Assembly (NCBI GenBank): GCA_963816775.1
Contig: CAWFLX010000027.1
Location: 10,250 to 74,249 of the forward strand
Origin: JAFAXD01 sp963816775
Lineage (GTDB): Bacteria; Pseudomonadota; Alphaproteobacteria; Rhizobiales; Xanthobacteraceae
DNA: 64,000 bases
Direction: 5' to 3'
Under the pieces are notes generated by a model, which was not told the DNA's origin, did no database searches, and was given only the letters and a program-made list of their open reading frames with translations. The position numbers and the translations under genes were made by a program. Shown in pieces: positions 54,591-64,000 of the stretch. The number at the start of each line of letters is the position of its first letter. The first letter of the stretch is position 1.

Positions 54591-55676
54591 CTAGCTCGCC
54601 CGTTTGAGGAGGTCGGATTTAGATCCGATCACGCCCATCAGATCGTTCCACGAATTGACGAACGCCTTGGCGCCTTCGTCCTGAAGGCGGGCTGCCAGCG
54701 CCTGGACGTCGATCTTCGCCGCGTCAAATCGCGCAAGCACTTCCTGGCCGTCGCCGCCGTCCGTCGGCATGGCTGCGCCGACGACGCCGTGGTCGGCCAG
54801 CGCTTTCAGGGTTCCCTCCGGCATGGTGTTCACTGTGAATGGCGCGGCCAGGGCCTTGACGTAAAGGAGGTCCGAAGCCTTCGGATCCTTGGTGCCGGTG
54901 CTGGCCCATAGCAGGCGTTGCGGCCGCGCGCCGGCGTTATAGGCGCGCATCCATCGCTGCGAACTGAGCAAGCCGAGGTAGGCCTTGTAGGTGCGCTTGG
55001 CGACGGCGATGCCGAGCTGGTTGTGGAGCGCATCCGGTACCTTGCCGGAAACGGCGACGTCCCAGCGGCTGACGAAAATCGACGCCACCGAGCCCACATC
55101 CGGCTTCAATCCGGCGTCAATGCGGCGTTCGACACCGCGCATGAATGCCTCAGCGGCCGCAAGATATTGGTCGTCGGAGAACAACAACGTGACGTTGACC
55201 GGTATTCCGGCAAAGATCGCTTCTTCGATCGCAGGCAAGCCTTCCTTGGTGCCCGGTATCTTGATCAGCAAATTGGGCCGCTGGGCCCGCGCGTGCAGAT
55301 CCTTGGCCGCCTGGATCGTCGACTTGGTGTCGTACGCCAGCAAAGGCGAGACCTCCAGCGAGACCCAACCGTCCACGCCACAGGTTCGGTCGTAAACCGG
55401 CCGGAACAGGTCCGCGGCCTCGGTCAGGTCCTCCAGCGCCAGCTCGAAGAACAGTTTCTCGCCCGACTTGCCTTGCGCGAGTTTGCTCTTGATCGCCTCA
55501 TCGTAGTCTTTGCTGTTTTTGATCGCGTGATCGAAGATCGTCGGGTTGGATGTCAACCCGGTGACCGACCACTCGTCGATGTAACGCCGGAGTACGCCCG
55601 CTCTCAACAAGTTGCGCGTGATGTTGTCGAGCCAAAGGCTTTGACCCAGTTCGTGGAGCGTTCGAGTAGCATTCAT
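54591..55676 (-). CDS. tal: Transaldolase
   Basis: This 361-residue protein is of the longer Tal subfamily found with Zwf in actinobacteria, cyanobacteria and some proteobacteria. It has LDNITRNLLRAGVLRRYIDEW (about residue 16), GLTSNPTIFDHAI (about 40), the Schiff-base lysine region NLLIKIPGTKEGLPAIEEAI (about 136) and VSRWDVAVSGKV. It moves a dihydroxyacetone unit between sedoheptulose-7-P and glyceraldehyde-3-P. It lies 32 bases after zwf and 4 bases before the glucokinase-PGI gene. Confidence 0.95.
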   Translation of the reverse strand: MNATRTLHELGQSLWLDNITRNLLRAGVLRRYIDEWSVTGLTSNPTIFDHAIKNSKDYDEAIKSKLAQGKSGEKLFFELALEDLTEAADLFRPVYDRTCGVDGWVSLEVSPLLAYDTKSTIQAAKDLHARAQRPNLLIKIPGTKEGLPAIEEAIFAGIPVNVTLLFSDDQYLAAAEAFMRGVERRIDAGLKPDVGSVASIFVSRWDVAVSGKVPDALHNQLGIAVAKRTYKAYLGLLSSQRWMRAYNAGARPQRLLWASTGTKDPKASDLLYVKALAAPFTVNTMPEGTLKALADHGVVGAAMPTDGGDGQEVLARFDAAKIDVQALAARLQDEGAKAFVNSWNDLMGVIGSKSDLLKRAS

Positions 55677-55708
55677 GGCTCACCTCGGTCGTGTTTGGTG
55701 CAACGATA

Positions 55709-57280
55709 TCAAGGGCGGATGGCCGTGTGTGGGTGGGTGGCCCTGATCGGCAGCCACGCACGACCGTCGCGCGCGAGCAGCCGATTGGCAGCATCAGGGC
55801 CGGCGCCGCCGGCGGCGTAGTTGGGAAAGTCAGTGGCAGGATCACGCGCCCAGGACTCAAGCAGGCCCTGCACCGCGCCCCACGCCGCCTCAACTGTATC
55901 GTCTCGCTGGAACAAGGTGGCGTCGCCGATGAGACAATCGTAGATCAGCGTCTCGTAGCCCACCGCGGCGAGTGGTCCGAAATACTCGCGGTACGCAAAG
56001 TCCATTGCGACACCGTCGATTTCGATCTCGGAGCCGGGTCGCTTGGCGCTGAAACTGATCGACAGTCCCTCATCCGGTTGGATGCGGAGAGTGAGGATAT
56101 TGGCAGGCAATCGTTCGACCGGTGTGTCGCGAAAAAGCGCGTAGGGGGCTTGCCGAAAATGCACCGCGATTTCGGTCGTGCGGGCCGACAACTTCTTGCC
56201 GGTGCGCAGATAGAACGGCACCCCCGCCCAGCGCCAATTATCGATTCCGAGTTTGAGCGCCACATAAGTTTCAGTTCCGGAGTCCGGGGCAACGTTGGGC
56301 TCGTGCCGGTAGTCCGAAACTTTCTGTCCGAGCACCACCCCGCTGCCGTACTGGCCTCGCACTGCATTCTCGGGCGAGACGCGGTGGATCGCCTCAAGCA
56401 GCTCCGTCTTTTTGGCCCGCACCGCGTCGGCGTTAAACGAGATCGGCGGCTCCATGCCGATCATCGCGAGGAGTTGGAACAGATGGTTCGGCACCATGTC
56501 TCGCAGCGCGCCGGTTCTTTCATAGAAGCGGCCGCGGGCCTCGACACCCACGGTCTCGGCCGCCGTAATCTGCACGTGGTCGATATGGTCGCGATTCCAC
56601 AACGGCTCGAAAATGCCGTTCGCAAAGCGGAGCACCAAGATATTCTGGACCGTTTCTTTGCCCAGGAAGTGGTCGATGCGATAGATCTGGTCCTCGGACA
56701 GCACCTTGAGGATCTGCGCGTTGAGAGCCTCCGCCGATGGAAGGTCGTGTCCGAAAGGCTTCTCGACGATCACCCGCCGCCACGCTCCCTCCGATTGTTG
56801 GGTCAGCCCTGCCTGGCCGAGCTGCTCGATCACCGGACCGAAGAACCGGTCGGCGACCGCGAGATAGAACAAGGCGTTTCGCGTATTGGTCCGCTCCCGC
56901 CGCTCGGCCAGCAGTTTCGCGAGCTGGCCGAAGGTCTCGGGCTGCAAAAAGTCTCCGGGCATATATTGCATGCGGGAGGTGAGCCATGACCAAGCCTGCA
57001 CGTCGATCGCGGAGGCTTGCATGAACACCTGCATCATCTTCGTCAGGCTCTGGCGCCACTGCTCGGTCGTCTCCTCGTTGTGATCGACGCCAATGAGGGC
57101 GAACTCGTCCGGAAGCTTCCCGGCTCGTACCAGATTGTAAAGCGCCGGCACGACGAGACGCTTGGTCAGATCCCCGCCTGCGCCGAAGATCACCATGGTC
57201 GCGGGCGGCGCCTGCCGACCGGCAAGGATCTTTGCCGCGGTTGCTGCGGCTTCGGGCGCGATCGTGGTCATCGTACTCAT
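55709..57280 (-). CDS. zwf: Glucose-6-phosphate 1-dehydrogenase
   Basis: This 523-residue enzyme commits glucose-6-phosphate to the oxidative branch and makes NADPH or NADH. Motifs are the nucleotide loop MVIFGAGGDLTKRLVVPALY (about residues 29-48), the catalytic site QIYRIDHFLGKETVQNILVLRFAN (about 207-230) and the EKPFGHDL segment. The ATG at 57280 lies within a GATGAGTACGATGACCACG context, with a second ATG 9 bases on. No opcA-like gene follows. Confidence 0.97.
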   Translation of the reverse strand: MSTMTTIAPEAAATAAKILAGRQAPPATMVIFGAGGDLTKRLVVPALYNLVRAGKLPDEFALIGVDHNEETTEQWRQSLTKMMQVFMQASAIDVQAWSWLTSRMQYMPGDFLQPETFGQLAKLLAERRERTNTRNALFYLAVADRFFGPVIEQLGQAGLTQQSEGAWRRVIVEKPFGHDLPSAEALNAQILKVLSEDQIYRIDHFLGKETVQNILVLRFANGIFEPLWNRDHIDHVQITAAETVGVEARGRFYERTGALRDMVPNHLFQLLAMIGMEPPISFNADAVRAKKTELLEAIHRVSPENAVRGQYGSGVVLGQKVSDYRHEPNVAPDSGTETYVALKLGIDNWRWAGVPFYLRTGKKLSARTTEIAVHFRQAPYALFRDTPVERLPANILTLRIQPDEGLSISFSAKRPGSEIEIDGVAMDFAYREYFGPLAAVGYETLIYDCLIGDATLFQRDDTVEAAWGAVQGLLESWARDPATDFPNYAAGGAGPDAANRLLARDGRAWLPIRATHPHTAIRP

Positions 57281-57447
57281 CCCGCGACCCGGCAGTGTTT
57301 GTCGATCAGCCGTGGCGGAGCGGGAAGCGCTCGTTTGACGTCTCGGTCCATGTTGGTTTCTCCTGAGCGCCCGCTCCAATCAAACGCGTTCGGCCGCGAC
57401 TTGGTTCAACTATCAAACGGTTTTGCCGGCTCGCGCGGCTATCAAAA

Positions 57448-59718
57448 TCATGTTAGTGTGCGAGATAGCGCCCGGCCGGCAGTTTTTGGTTTCCTTCCTG
57501 GCTTGGAGTTGCGCTTCGCCGGCGCTTGAATAGCCTCGATCAAATCGGGGGCGGTCGTGAGCTGGGCGCGTTTGGACGCGACGTCGCAGCGTTCGACGAG
57601 GCCGGGGTCTCCTTTGATTACCTCAAACGCCGTTTGTCCATCCTGACGCCAAAAGCGGATGTCCAGCTTGTGCGCGCCGATGCGAAGATCACGTACCGTC
57701 AGGTCAGGCAGCCACGCCGGAAGCAACGGGTCGACGTATAACTTGTTGCGCGGCGCATCCGGCAGGAACCCCAATAGCGCCTGCGTGAGCATGAACACCG
57801 AACCCGCCGCCCAGGCTTGCGGCACGTTCGCGCCGATATACTGTACCGGAAAGTTCAACTCATTGCGCTCGGACGCCGTGTAAAGTTCCGGCAGCTGATT
57901 AAGCAGGAAGTGGGTCGCCGCCACGCTAACGTCGTGCGCGACCCGCGCCGCCTCCGCGCCAAAGCCATAGAGTTTAAAGCCCATGGCGATGATGGCGTTG
58001 TCATGCGGCCAAACGGAGCCCGTCTGATAGTTGTACGGGTTAAAGGCCGGGTGATCGGCGGACAGCGTTCGGATCCCCCATCCGGTCCACATGTCCGGCG
58101 CCATCAAGCGATCCACCACCCGCTTTGCGCGCTCGGGAGGCACGATGCCGCACCATAGGCAGTGCCCGGCATTGGAAGCAACGGTCAAGACCTTGTTCTT
58201 GTTGCCGTCGAGCGCATAGGCGTAGAAGCCAAGGTCCTCATCCCAAAACGCTTCGTTGAATCGCTCAAACAGGGCAGCGGCCTTGGCGCGCAACTCTCTT
58301 GCGCGGTCCGGCTTGCCGAGTGCATCGAAGACCTCCGCCATGCGCACCCAAGCACTGTAAACGTAACCCTGAAGCTCACAGAGCGCCTTGGGCCCCTTTA
58401 CCAGCGAGCCATCAGGATACATGACCGAATCGCCGGAATCCTTCCAGGCCATGTTCTCGTAGCCCACCGGTGAGCGCGTTTGATATTCCTGAAATCCGTC
58501 GCCGTCGCGATCGCCGTATTTGTCGATCCAGGTGAGGCAACCCTCCGCTGTCTCTAAATGCTGTTCGAGTAGCGCTTTGTCGCCGGTCGCGCGCCAAGCG
58601 GCATGCAAGGTTATCAGATAAAGCGGCGTCGCATCCGCGGTGCCGTAATAGGGTGTGTGCGGAATCAGCTTGAAATGTGCAAGCTCGCCGTAGCGTAGCT
58701 CATGCAGGATTTTGCCTGGTTCAGCGTCGCGATATGGATCGTCCTCCTTGGCTTGCAGAGAGCCCAGAATCTCCAATGCGCCGCGGGCGAATTCCGGATA
58801 GATCAGGACATTCTGCAGCGAAACGAGCAGGCTGTCGCGACCAAATGGAGCCACGAACCATGGCAGTCCGGCGGCGGGGATGAACACCATGTGGTTCGTG
58901 CTCGTGCCCTTGATCGGTAAACGAAGCGCCGCCATGTCCTCCAGCGCCTGGTGAAAGAGGCGGTAGAACTCCTCGTTGCGTGTCTCGATCTTGGCCACCG
59001 TCTTCAACCAGTCAGCCGTCGTTTCCGAATGGTGTGTCTTGCTGATCTCTCCCAGGCAATCGCCCGGCGCATGGAATTTTTGCGCGCCATCTTCGAGCGT
59101 GTAGAGCAAGCAGACGTGCCAAGCCTCGCTTGGTTGAAGCGCGACGTCGAAACTGAGGCGACCATTGGCGGAGACGGCCTTGCTCGATGGCCGCGCTACC
59201 GAGGTGGTCACCGCACGATGAAAGTCCCGGTTTGAATATACTGTTCGAACCTGCTGCCGCCCGGCCGACCATTCAGTAGTGATCTGGCCGCGGCGTAGGA
59301 TATGACCGGATTTCACTTCGAAGACATCGGCGAAGTCGCAACGAAAGGCTACCTCGAGCTGAAAGCGGACAGGCTTCATGCTGTTGTTGGTGATGTCGAG
59401 ATCTTCGTGCAGACCACCGCCGATCGATCGGCTGATGGTGAGGCCAAGGGTGCGAGGAAGGATCGTGCCGTCTTCGGTTGGGATGGCCTTGTTGGTCAGA
59501 AAGATACGTGCGGCGTCGTAGTTGACGGGGCCTCCGTTGAGCAGCTCCCACGGCTCCCCGTTGGCGTAAATCGCCCAATTGCTGATGACGCGGGTATCAA
59601 GAAAGTAGAGGCCCTTCTCGCTCGGCCAGGTAATCTGTCCATCCGGCTCGGTGACAAGCACGGTTTGCCCCTGGTGGATGGTAATTTGGGGTGGGCCAAC
59701 GTGAACCTTGAACGACAT
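57448..59718 (-). CDS. Glycogen-debranching-type alpha-glucosidase (amylo-alpha-1,6-glucosidase family)
   Basis: This 756-residue protein has a GDE N-terminal beta domain (WPSEKGLYFLDTRVISNWAIY, about residues 31-51, and TLGLTISRSIGGGLHEDLDI) followed by an (alpha/alpha)6 barrel from about 270. Key segments are AAGLPWFVAPFGRDSLLVSLQNVL, GDRDGDGFQEYQTRS and YNYQTGSVWPHDNAIIAMGF. Such proteins are annotated as glycogen debranching enzymes and act on alpha-glucans or sucrose-like substrates. A very basic C-terminal tail (KRNSKPGRKPKTAGRALSR) is present. Its place ahead of zwf suggests it supplies glucose units. Confidence 0.9.
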   Translation of the reverse strand: MSFKVHVGPPQITIHQGQTVLVTEPDGQITWPSEKGLYFLDTRVISNWAIYANGEPWELLNGGPVNYDAARIFLTNKAIPTEDGTILPRTLGLTISRSIGGGLHEDLDITNNSMKPVRFQLEVAFRCDFADVFEVKSGHILRRGQITTEWSAGRQQVRTVYSNRDFHRAVTTSVARPSSKAVSANGRLSFDVALQPSEAWHVCLLYTLEDGAQKFHAPGDCLGEISKTHHSETTADWLKTVAKIETRNEEFYRLFHQALEDMAALRLPIKGTSTNHMVFIPAAGLPWFVAPFGRDSLLVSLQNVLIYPEFARGALEILGSLQAKEDDPYRDAEPGKILHELRYGELAHFKLIPHTPYYGTADATPLYLITLHAAWRATGDKALLEQHLETAEGCLTWIDKYGDRDGDGFQEYQTRSPVGYENMAWKDSGDSVMYPDGSLVKGPKALCELQGYVYSAWVRMAEVFDALGKPDRARELRAKAAALFERFNEAFWDEDLGFYAYALDGNKNKVLTVASNAGHCLWCGIVPPERAKRVVDRLMAPDMWTGWGIRTLSADHPAFNPYNYQTGSVWPHDNAIIAMGFKLYGFGAEAARVAHDVSVAATHFLLNQLPELYTASERNELNFPVQYIGANVPQAWAAGSVFMLTQALLGFLPDAPRNKLYVDPLLPAWLPDLTVRDLRIGAHKLDIRFWRQDGQTAFEVIKGDPGLVERCDVASKRAQLTTAPDLIEAIQAPAKRNSKPGRKPKTAGRALSRTLT

Positions 59719-59859
59719 ACCGTTCTCCTGGTGACCGCCCTCAGTACTGCGGCGCGGTCGACGTCATACGCAACGATCGCCCTCAGTCTTGATCATAGAC
59801 CGGTACGATGGCAGCCGAAAGCAAGGCTAGCCGACGCGCCACAACATCGCGACCTCGAC

Positions 59860-61110
59860 TTACGCGGGTTGTTTTGCGCTCGCCGGCTTGGTCTCCGGCA
59901 TCCACAACCAGACGATAATGACCGCGCTCAATGCTACGCCGGCAATGCTGAGAAAGCCCATCGCGCCGCCAAAATGTCCGACGACGATCCCAGAAAATGT
60001 GGTGCTGAGCGCCGCGCCAATGCCAGCGAGCGTGCCGACGAAGCCCTGGGCCAAGTTGAATCGGCCGGTGCCCTTCGTAACGTCGGCGACGATCAGCGCC
60101 GTGAGCACCCCCAGAGTAGCGCCGCTGACACCGTCGAGCAGTTGAATGCAAGCGAGCAACACCGGATTGCCGGTCACAGCGAATAACAGCGCTCGAATCG
60201 TCAAGGCGCCGAGCCCAATCAGAAGCAACGGCCGGCGGCCCCAGGTCTGCGCCTGACGCCCCGCCCACGGGGCAGCCAGCGCGACGACGACCTGAGGTAC
60301 GATGATCAATGCCGACACGACGAACGCAGCGTGGGTTCCGCTGCGATAGGCCAGTTGCTCGCCTGCGAGCGGCAGGATGGAGGCGTTCGCGAACTGGAAC
60401 AGAAACAGGCAGGCGGCGAATATGAGTAAGCCTCTGTTCGTCCAAAGACTGGAACGCGGCGCGCGCGGCGGTGGTGTCAGTGCATCGTGCTCGGGCTGGC
60501 CACAGGCGCGGCCGAAATGGATATCGGTCGGGCGGATCCGGGTTAAAGCGATAAGCAACGGAACCAGGAGGGCAGCCGAGGCCAGGAATATGGCTTGATA
60601 GGTCAGGAAATAACCGATGACGCCCATGAGCGCGGTAGTCGTCAGGGCCCCTGCGGAGGCGAAGCGCTGATTGCGCCCCAGCCGTTCGGCAAGCGCCGCG
60701 TGGCCAACCAGCCCCAGACTGATCGCGGCGATTGCCGGCCCAAGCACGCCGCCGGTCAAGCCTTGCAGCACCAATGCCGCGAACACGACCATAAGCGTTG
60801 GCCAAAATGCGATCACCAGCGCGCTCATTGCGACTGCGATCGCGCCCAATGCGACCAGAAATCGTTTCGACCGGGTGGCGTCGAGCAGCTCTCCCCCCGG
60901 AATTTGGCTCAGCAAGGCGACGAAACCACCAACACTGAGGACGAACCCGATGCTCTCTTGGGTCCATTTCTCATCTGCCAACAGCACTGCAACAAATGGA
61001 CCGAACCCGGCCTGCATCCCCGCGAGAAAGAAATTAACCCAATCGAGTCCGTTCCAACTCGTGGTCGCGGGCGATACGTCGATCGCCTCGGGTGATGCAG
61101 TAATGGCCAT
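59860..61110 (-). CDS. MFS transporter
   Basis: This is a 416-residue, twelve-helix carrier. The region GGELLDATRSKRFLVALG (about residue 72) carries the loop motif between helices 2 and 3, and GRQAQTWGRRPLLLIGLGALT the matching loop of the second half. The ATG at 61110 begins just before helix 1. It lies between the flavoprotein reductase gene and the debranching gene, on the same strand, so it could carry a sugar or sugar acid for the pathway; nothing in the sequence fixes the substrate. Confidence 0.85.
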   Translation of the reverse strand: MAITASPEAIDVSPATTSWNGLDWVNFFLAGMQAGFGPFVAVLLADEKWTQESIGFVLSVGGFVALLSQIPGGELLDATRSKRFLVALGAIAVAMSALVIAFWPTLMVVFAALVLQGLTGGVLGPAIAAISLGLVGHAALAERLGRNQRFASAGALTTTALMGVIGYFLTYQAIFLASAALLVPLLIALTRIRPTDIHFGRACGQPEHDALTPPPRAPRSSLWTNRGLLIFAACLFLFQFANASILPLAGEQLAYRSGTHAAFVVSALIIVPQVVVALAAPWAGRQAQTWGRRPLLLIGLGALTIRALLFAVTGNPVLLACIQLLDGVSGATLGVLTALIVADVTKGTGRFNLAQGFVGTLAGIGAALSTTFSGIVVGHFGGAMGFLSIAGVALSAVIIVWLWMPETKPASAKQPA

Positions 61111-61219
61111 GTTGAACGGTTTCGCGGGTGTCCCTGGCAACCGATGTTGCGGCGAATCTCTTAGCACGTTCCCCGCGAATAGGCGGCCGCTCGCACACGT
61201 AAATTAGTCGATGCGTCAG

Positions 61220-62651
61220 CTATGCAGTTGCAGCAAGCGGTTGTTCCACTTTGGCTGAAGCAGGCGGTTGAACATTTTCCAACAGGGATCCCAGTCCCTC
61301 GGCCATGGTCGGGTGCGCCAGAATGGCGTCGCGCAGTGTCTGATACGGGAGTTTCGCCAGGATCGCGGTCTGCACCGCGGCCATGACTTCCCCGGCCTCG
61401 GCGCCGACCATCGTGAAGCCGAGAATGCGGTCATCATCTTGAGCGACAATGGCCTTCATGAAGCCTTGCGTTTCGTCGGTCGCCTCCGTGCGCAACACGG
61501 CGCTCATCGGCAGCTTCGCGACGCGCACGGGGATTCCATTGGTCTGCGCGTCGCGCTCACTCAGTCCCACGTGCGCGAGTTGCGGGTCGGTGAACATGCA
61601 GTAGGGCACGAGCCGATCGCGGGTGCTGCGCGACCCTCCGGCCAGGTTTTCGCGAACGATATGGAAGTCGTCGCCGGCCACATGCGTGAACTGTGGGCTG
61701 CCGGCGCAATCTCCCATCGCCCAGACGTTGGGCGCAGTGGTCTCCAATCGGTCGTTGACGCGAACATATCCGCGCGCATCCAACGCCACGCCGGCCTCCT
61801 TCAGTCCGATGTCCGAGGTGTTTGGAGCGCGGCCCGCCGCGACCAGAATGTCGCTCCCCTCGATCGCTTGCTCGCCGGATGGCGTGCGCACGATCACGCG
61901 GACGTCCTCTCCCGAGCGTCCTTGCACATTGCGGGCTTCGGCCTCGGATAGGAACTGGATACCTTCCTCCGTGAGGATCCGCTGGACCTCGGCCGCAACG
62001 TCGGGATCCTCCCGGCCCATTGGCCGGGACCCGGGCTCGACAATGGTGACGCGGCTGCCAAAGCGACGATAAGCCTGCGCAAGTTCAAGACCGATATAGC
62101 CGGCCCCGAGCACGATCAGATGTGCCGGTGCGTAATCGAGTTCGAGCGCCTCGATATGGGTGAGCGGCCGGGCGGCCTCGAGCCCGGGAATGGGGGGAAT
62201 TGCTGCGTGCGTTCCGACGTTGATGAAAACGCGCTCGCCCGCCAGCACGCGCCTCACCGCCATCATTGAGATGCACCTCCAGCGTTTTCGGCGCCACAAA
62301 GCGCCCGTTGCCCATGATCAACTGCGCGCCGGTCGTTTTGTAGTTGTGCAGATGCGCGGCGACTTCGCGTTCGACCATGTCGCGCTTGCGCTTCACAACG
62401 GCCGCCATGTCGATGGTGACGGGACCTGTCATCACGCCGAACCGCGCACCCTGACGCGCGAGGTGCGCGACCTTCGCGCTCCAGATCTCGTTCTTGCTCG
62501 GCAGGCAGGCGATGTTGGGGCAGGACCCGCCGATCCAGCGACGCTCGATGACAGCCGTCCGCCGTCCCGATTGCGCCATGTGCCAAGCCAACAACTTGCC
62601 GCTTTTGCCGCTGCCAAGGACTAGGATGTCAAACTGTTCCGGTTGAGACAT
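61220..62651 (-). pseudogene. FAD-dependent disulfide oxidoreductase, mercuric-reductase-like, frameshifted
   Basis: Two frames form one class-I pyridine nucleotide-disulfide oxidoreductase. The N-terminal frame (62651 to about 62260) has the FAD motif DILVLGSGKSGKLLAWHMAQ, redox pair GGSCPNIACLPSK, and runs to EVHLNDGG. The second frame resumes with RRVLAGERVFINVGTHAAIPPIPGLE, the NADH motif LIVLGAGYIGLELAQAYRRFG, and the C-terminal HPTMAEGL. A one-base change near 62255-62275 breaks the frame. There is no HMA metal-binding domain and no merR/merT nearby, so mercury reduction is doubtful. It may be a true pseudogene or a sequence error. Confidence 0.8.
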
Positions 62652-62871
62652 GGTCTTCCTCGCTGAGTTGCCAGGGCTACAGAGAGAATTGTGATTACCG
62701 CGATCCGCACGATCGCGAGTACAGGATCGGTCCGCCGATCTGTCGCTCGCGTCTGCTTTCCATTTGCTCGGACTCCGGCCCTTCTCATCGTCCGGCTGCC
62801 GGCATGACGAAACTGCATCCGCCGTGCTAGGAACGCGCGCGGCAGCCGATGGTTCGCCGATAGGGCATGAC

Positions 62872-64000
62872 ATGTCGCGCAAAATACCGGCCCTTGCCGA
62901 CTTTCGCCGGATCGTGGTCAAGGTCGGCTCCTCGTTGCTGGTCGACAGCGACGGCGGCCGCATTCACGAAGAATGGCTCGCCTCGCTGGTGGCCGATCTC
63001 GCGCAACTGCACGGGCAGCAACGCGACGTGATGGTAGTGTCGTCCGGCGCGATATCGCTCGGCCGCGCGGTGCTGAAATTGCCCGCCGGGCCGCTCAAGC
63101 TCGAGGATAGCCAAGCCGCCGCCGCGGTCGGCCAGATCACGCTCGCCCGCACCTGGTCGGAGGCGCTCGGCCGCCACGGCATCGGGGCTGGACAGATTCT
63201 GGTCACCCTCGGCGACACCGAAGAACGCCGCCGCTATCTCAACGCGCGCTCCACCATTGCCAAGCTGCTCGAATGGCGCGCCGTGCCGGTGATCAATGAG
63301 AACGACACGGTCGCGACCACTGAAATTCGCTATGGCGACAACGATCGGTTGGCCGCCCGCGTCGCCACGATGACGAGTGCGGATCTGCTGGTGCTGCTCT
63401 CCGACGTCGACGGGCTTTACGATGCGCCGCCGCACGCGAACACCGACGCGAAGCTCATCCCGATCGTGGAGCGCATCACGCCGGAGGTCGAACTGATGGC
63501 CGGTACCGCAGGTTCCGAACTGTCGCGCGGCGGGATGCAGACCAAGATCGAGGCCGGCAAGATCGCGACCACCGCGGGCACCCACATGGTGATCGCATCC
63601 GGCCACGTCACGCATCCGCTGCGGGCGATTGCCGAGGGTTCGCGCTGCACCTGGTTTCTCACGCCCGCCAACCCGGTGACGGCGCGCAAGCGGTGGATCG
63701 CCGGATCGCTCGAGCCGCGCGGCACGCTCACAATCGACGCGGGCGCGGTCGCGGCGTTGCGTGGCGGCCGCAGCTTGCTGCCCGCCGGCGTGATCCGCGT
63801 TGATGGGCGCTTTGCGCGTGGAGATGCGGTCGTGGTGCGCGGCCCCGATGGCTCCGAAGTCGGGCGCGGCCTCGTCGCCTACGACGCCGACGACGCCGAG
63901 CGCATCAAGGGCAAATCATCAAGCGACATTGTGCTGATCCTGGGCCTCGAAGGCCGCGCCGAGATGATCCACCGCGACGATCTGGTGGTTGGGCGCGTGT
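62872..64000 (+). CDS. proB: Glutamate 5-kinase (3' end cut by the window)
   Basis: The frame runs open to the window edge and covers nearly the whole gene (376 residues seen). The amino acid kinase domain shows RRIVVKVGSSLLVD (about residues 12-25), VSSGAISLGRAVL, VINENDTVATTEIRYGDNDRLAARVA and SRGGMQTKIEAGKIATTAG. The C-terminal PUA domain includes RWIAGSLEPRGTLTIDAGAV and SLLPAGVIRVDGRF. It makes glutamyl-5-phosphate for proline. In related genomes it follows obgE and precedes proA; here it resumes the housekeeping order after the sugar island. Confidence 0.96.
   Translation, partial: MSRKIPALADFRRIVVKVGSSLLVDSDGGRIHEEWLASLVADLAQLHGQQRDVMVVSSGAISLGRAVLKLPAGPLKLEDSQAAAAVGQITLARTWSEALGRHGIGAGQILVTLGDTEERRRYLNARSTIAKLLEWRAVPVINENDTVATTEIRYGDNDRLAARVATMTSADLLVLLSDVDGLYDAPPHANTDAKLIPIVERITPEVELMAGTAGSELSRGGMQTKIEAGKIATTAGTHMVIASGHVTHPLRAIAEGSRCTWFLTPANPVTARKRWIAGSLEPRGTLTIDAGAVAALRGGRSLLPAGVIRVDGRFARGDAVVVRGPDGSEVGRGLVAYDADDAERIKGKSSSDIVLILGLEGRAEMIHRDDLVVGRV

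Overview
The window looks like chromosomal DNA of an alphaproteobacterium of the Bradyrhizobium/Rhodopseudomonas/Xanthobacteraceae group (Hyphomicrobiales). This rests on high GC with strong third-position bias, box-type aerobic benzoate genes beside a Liv-type ABC transporter, a rplU-rpmA-obgE...proB ribosomal/proline neighbourhood, a NepR-like protein, and many tiny proteins of types common in Bradyrhizobium genomes. The genus assignment is inference; there is no rRNA gene to confirm it and no tRNA gene or CRISPR array was seen.

Layout. (1) 1-8.6 kb is an aromatic-acid module: livH (cut by the window edge), livM, livG, livF, an alpha/beta hydrolase, a lipoprotein, a MarR regulator with a palindromic operator candidate, boxC and boxB. 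Benzoate-CoA ligase and boxA are not in the window. (2) 8.8-14.5 kb is a regulated catabolic operon: a divergent AraC-type regulator with a direct-repeat site, then a TauD-type dioxygenase, a BKACE (DUF849) beta-keto acid cleavage enzyme, a quinone oxidoreductase and an MFS carrier, followed by a YeiH-type membrane protein. (3) 15.6-34.1 kb is a loose accessory region. It holds about fifteen very small genes, a cold-shock gene, a PaiB-like protein, an LLM flavin oxidoreductase, orphan PstS, a DUF4344 metallopeptidase and a methyltransferase. Among them lie decayed genes (TctC frameshift, Crp/Fnr tail, TPR tail, multicopper-oxidase tail), at least six copies of a roughly 110-120 bp dispersed repeat and several palindromes. 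Within it is the most striking item: a SelW/Rdx-family gene at 21369-21587 whose CxxC position reads CxxU, with an in-frame TGA followed by a hairpin that fits the published bacterial SECIS rules. (4) 34.2-41.0 kb holds a dienelactone hydrolase, an amidohydrolase, an MFS carrier, a GMC oxidoreductase and a CPA-type K+/H+ antiporter. (5) 41.1-44.1 kb and 62.9-64 kb are housekeeping: rplU, rpmA, a GNAT gene, obgE, and proB running off the window.

(6) Between obgE and proB, which normally stand together in this order, lie about 18.7 kb of genes all on the minus strand. They form a nearly complete sugar-oxidation module: a flavoprotein disulfide reductase homologue (frameshifted), an MFS carrier, a glycogen-debranching-type glucosidase, zwf, tal, a polyphosphate-glucokinase/phosphoglucose-isomerase fusion, rpe, gnd, pgl, tkt, a HAD phosphatase, and a gluconokinase/GH15 (trehalase or glucoamylase-like) fusion. 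Together these could release glucose from an alpha-glucan or trehalose, phosphorylate it, oxidise it through the pentose phosphate pathway and recycle fructose-6-phosphate through PGI, giving NADPH. Only ribose-5-phosphate isomerase is missing. Short overlaps (GTGA, ATGA) and small gaps point to one or two long operons. The insertion between conserved neighbours suggests horizontal acquisition.
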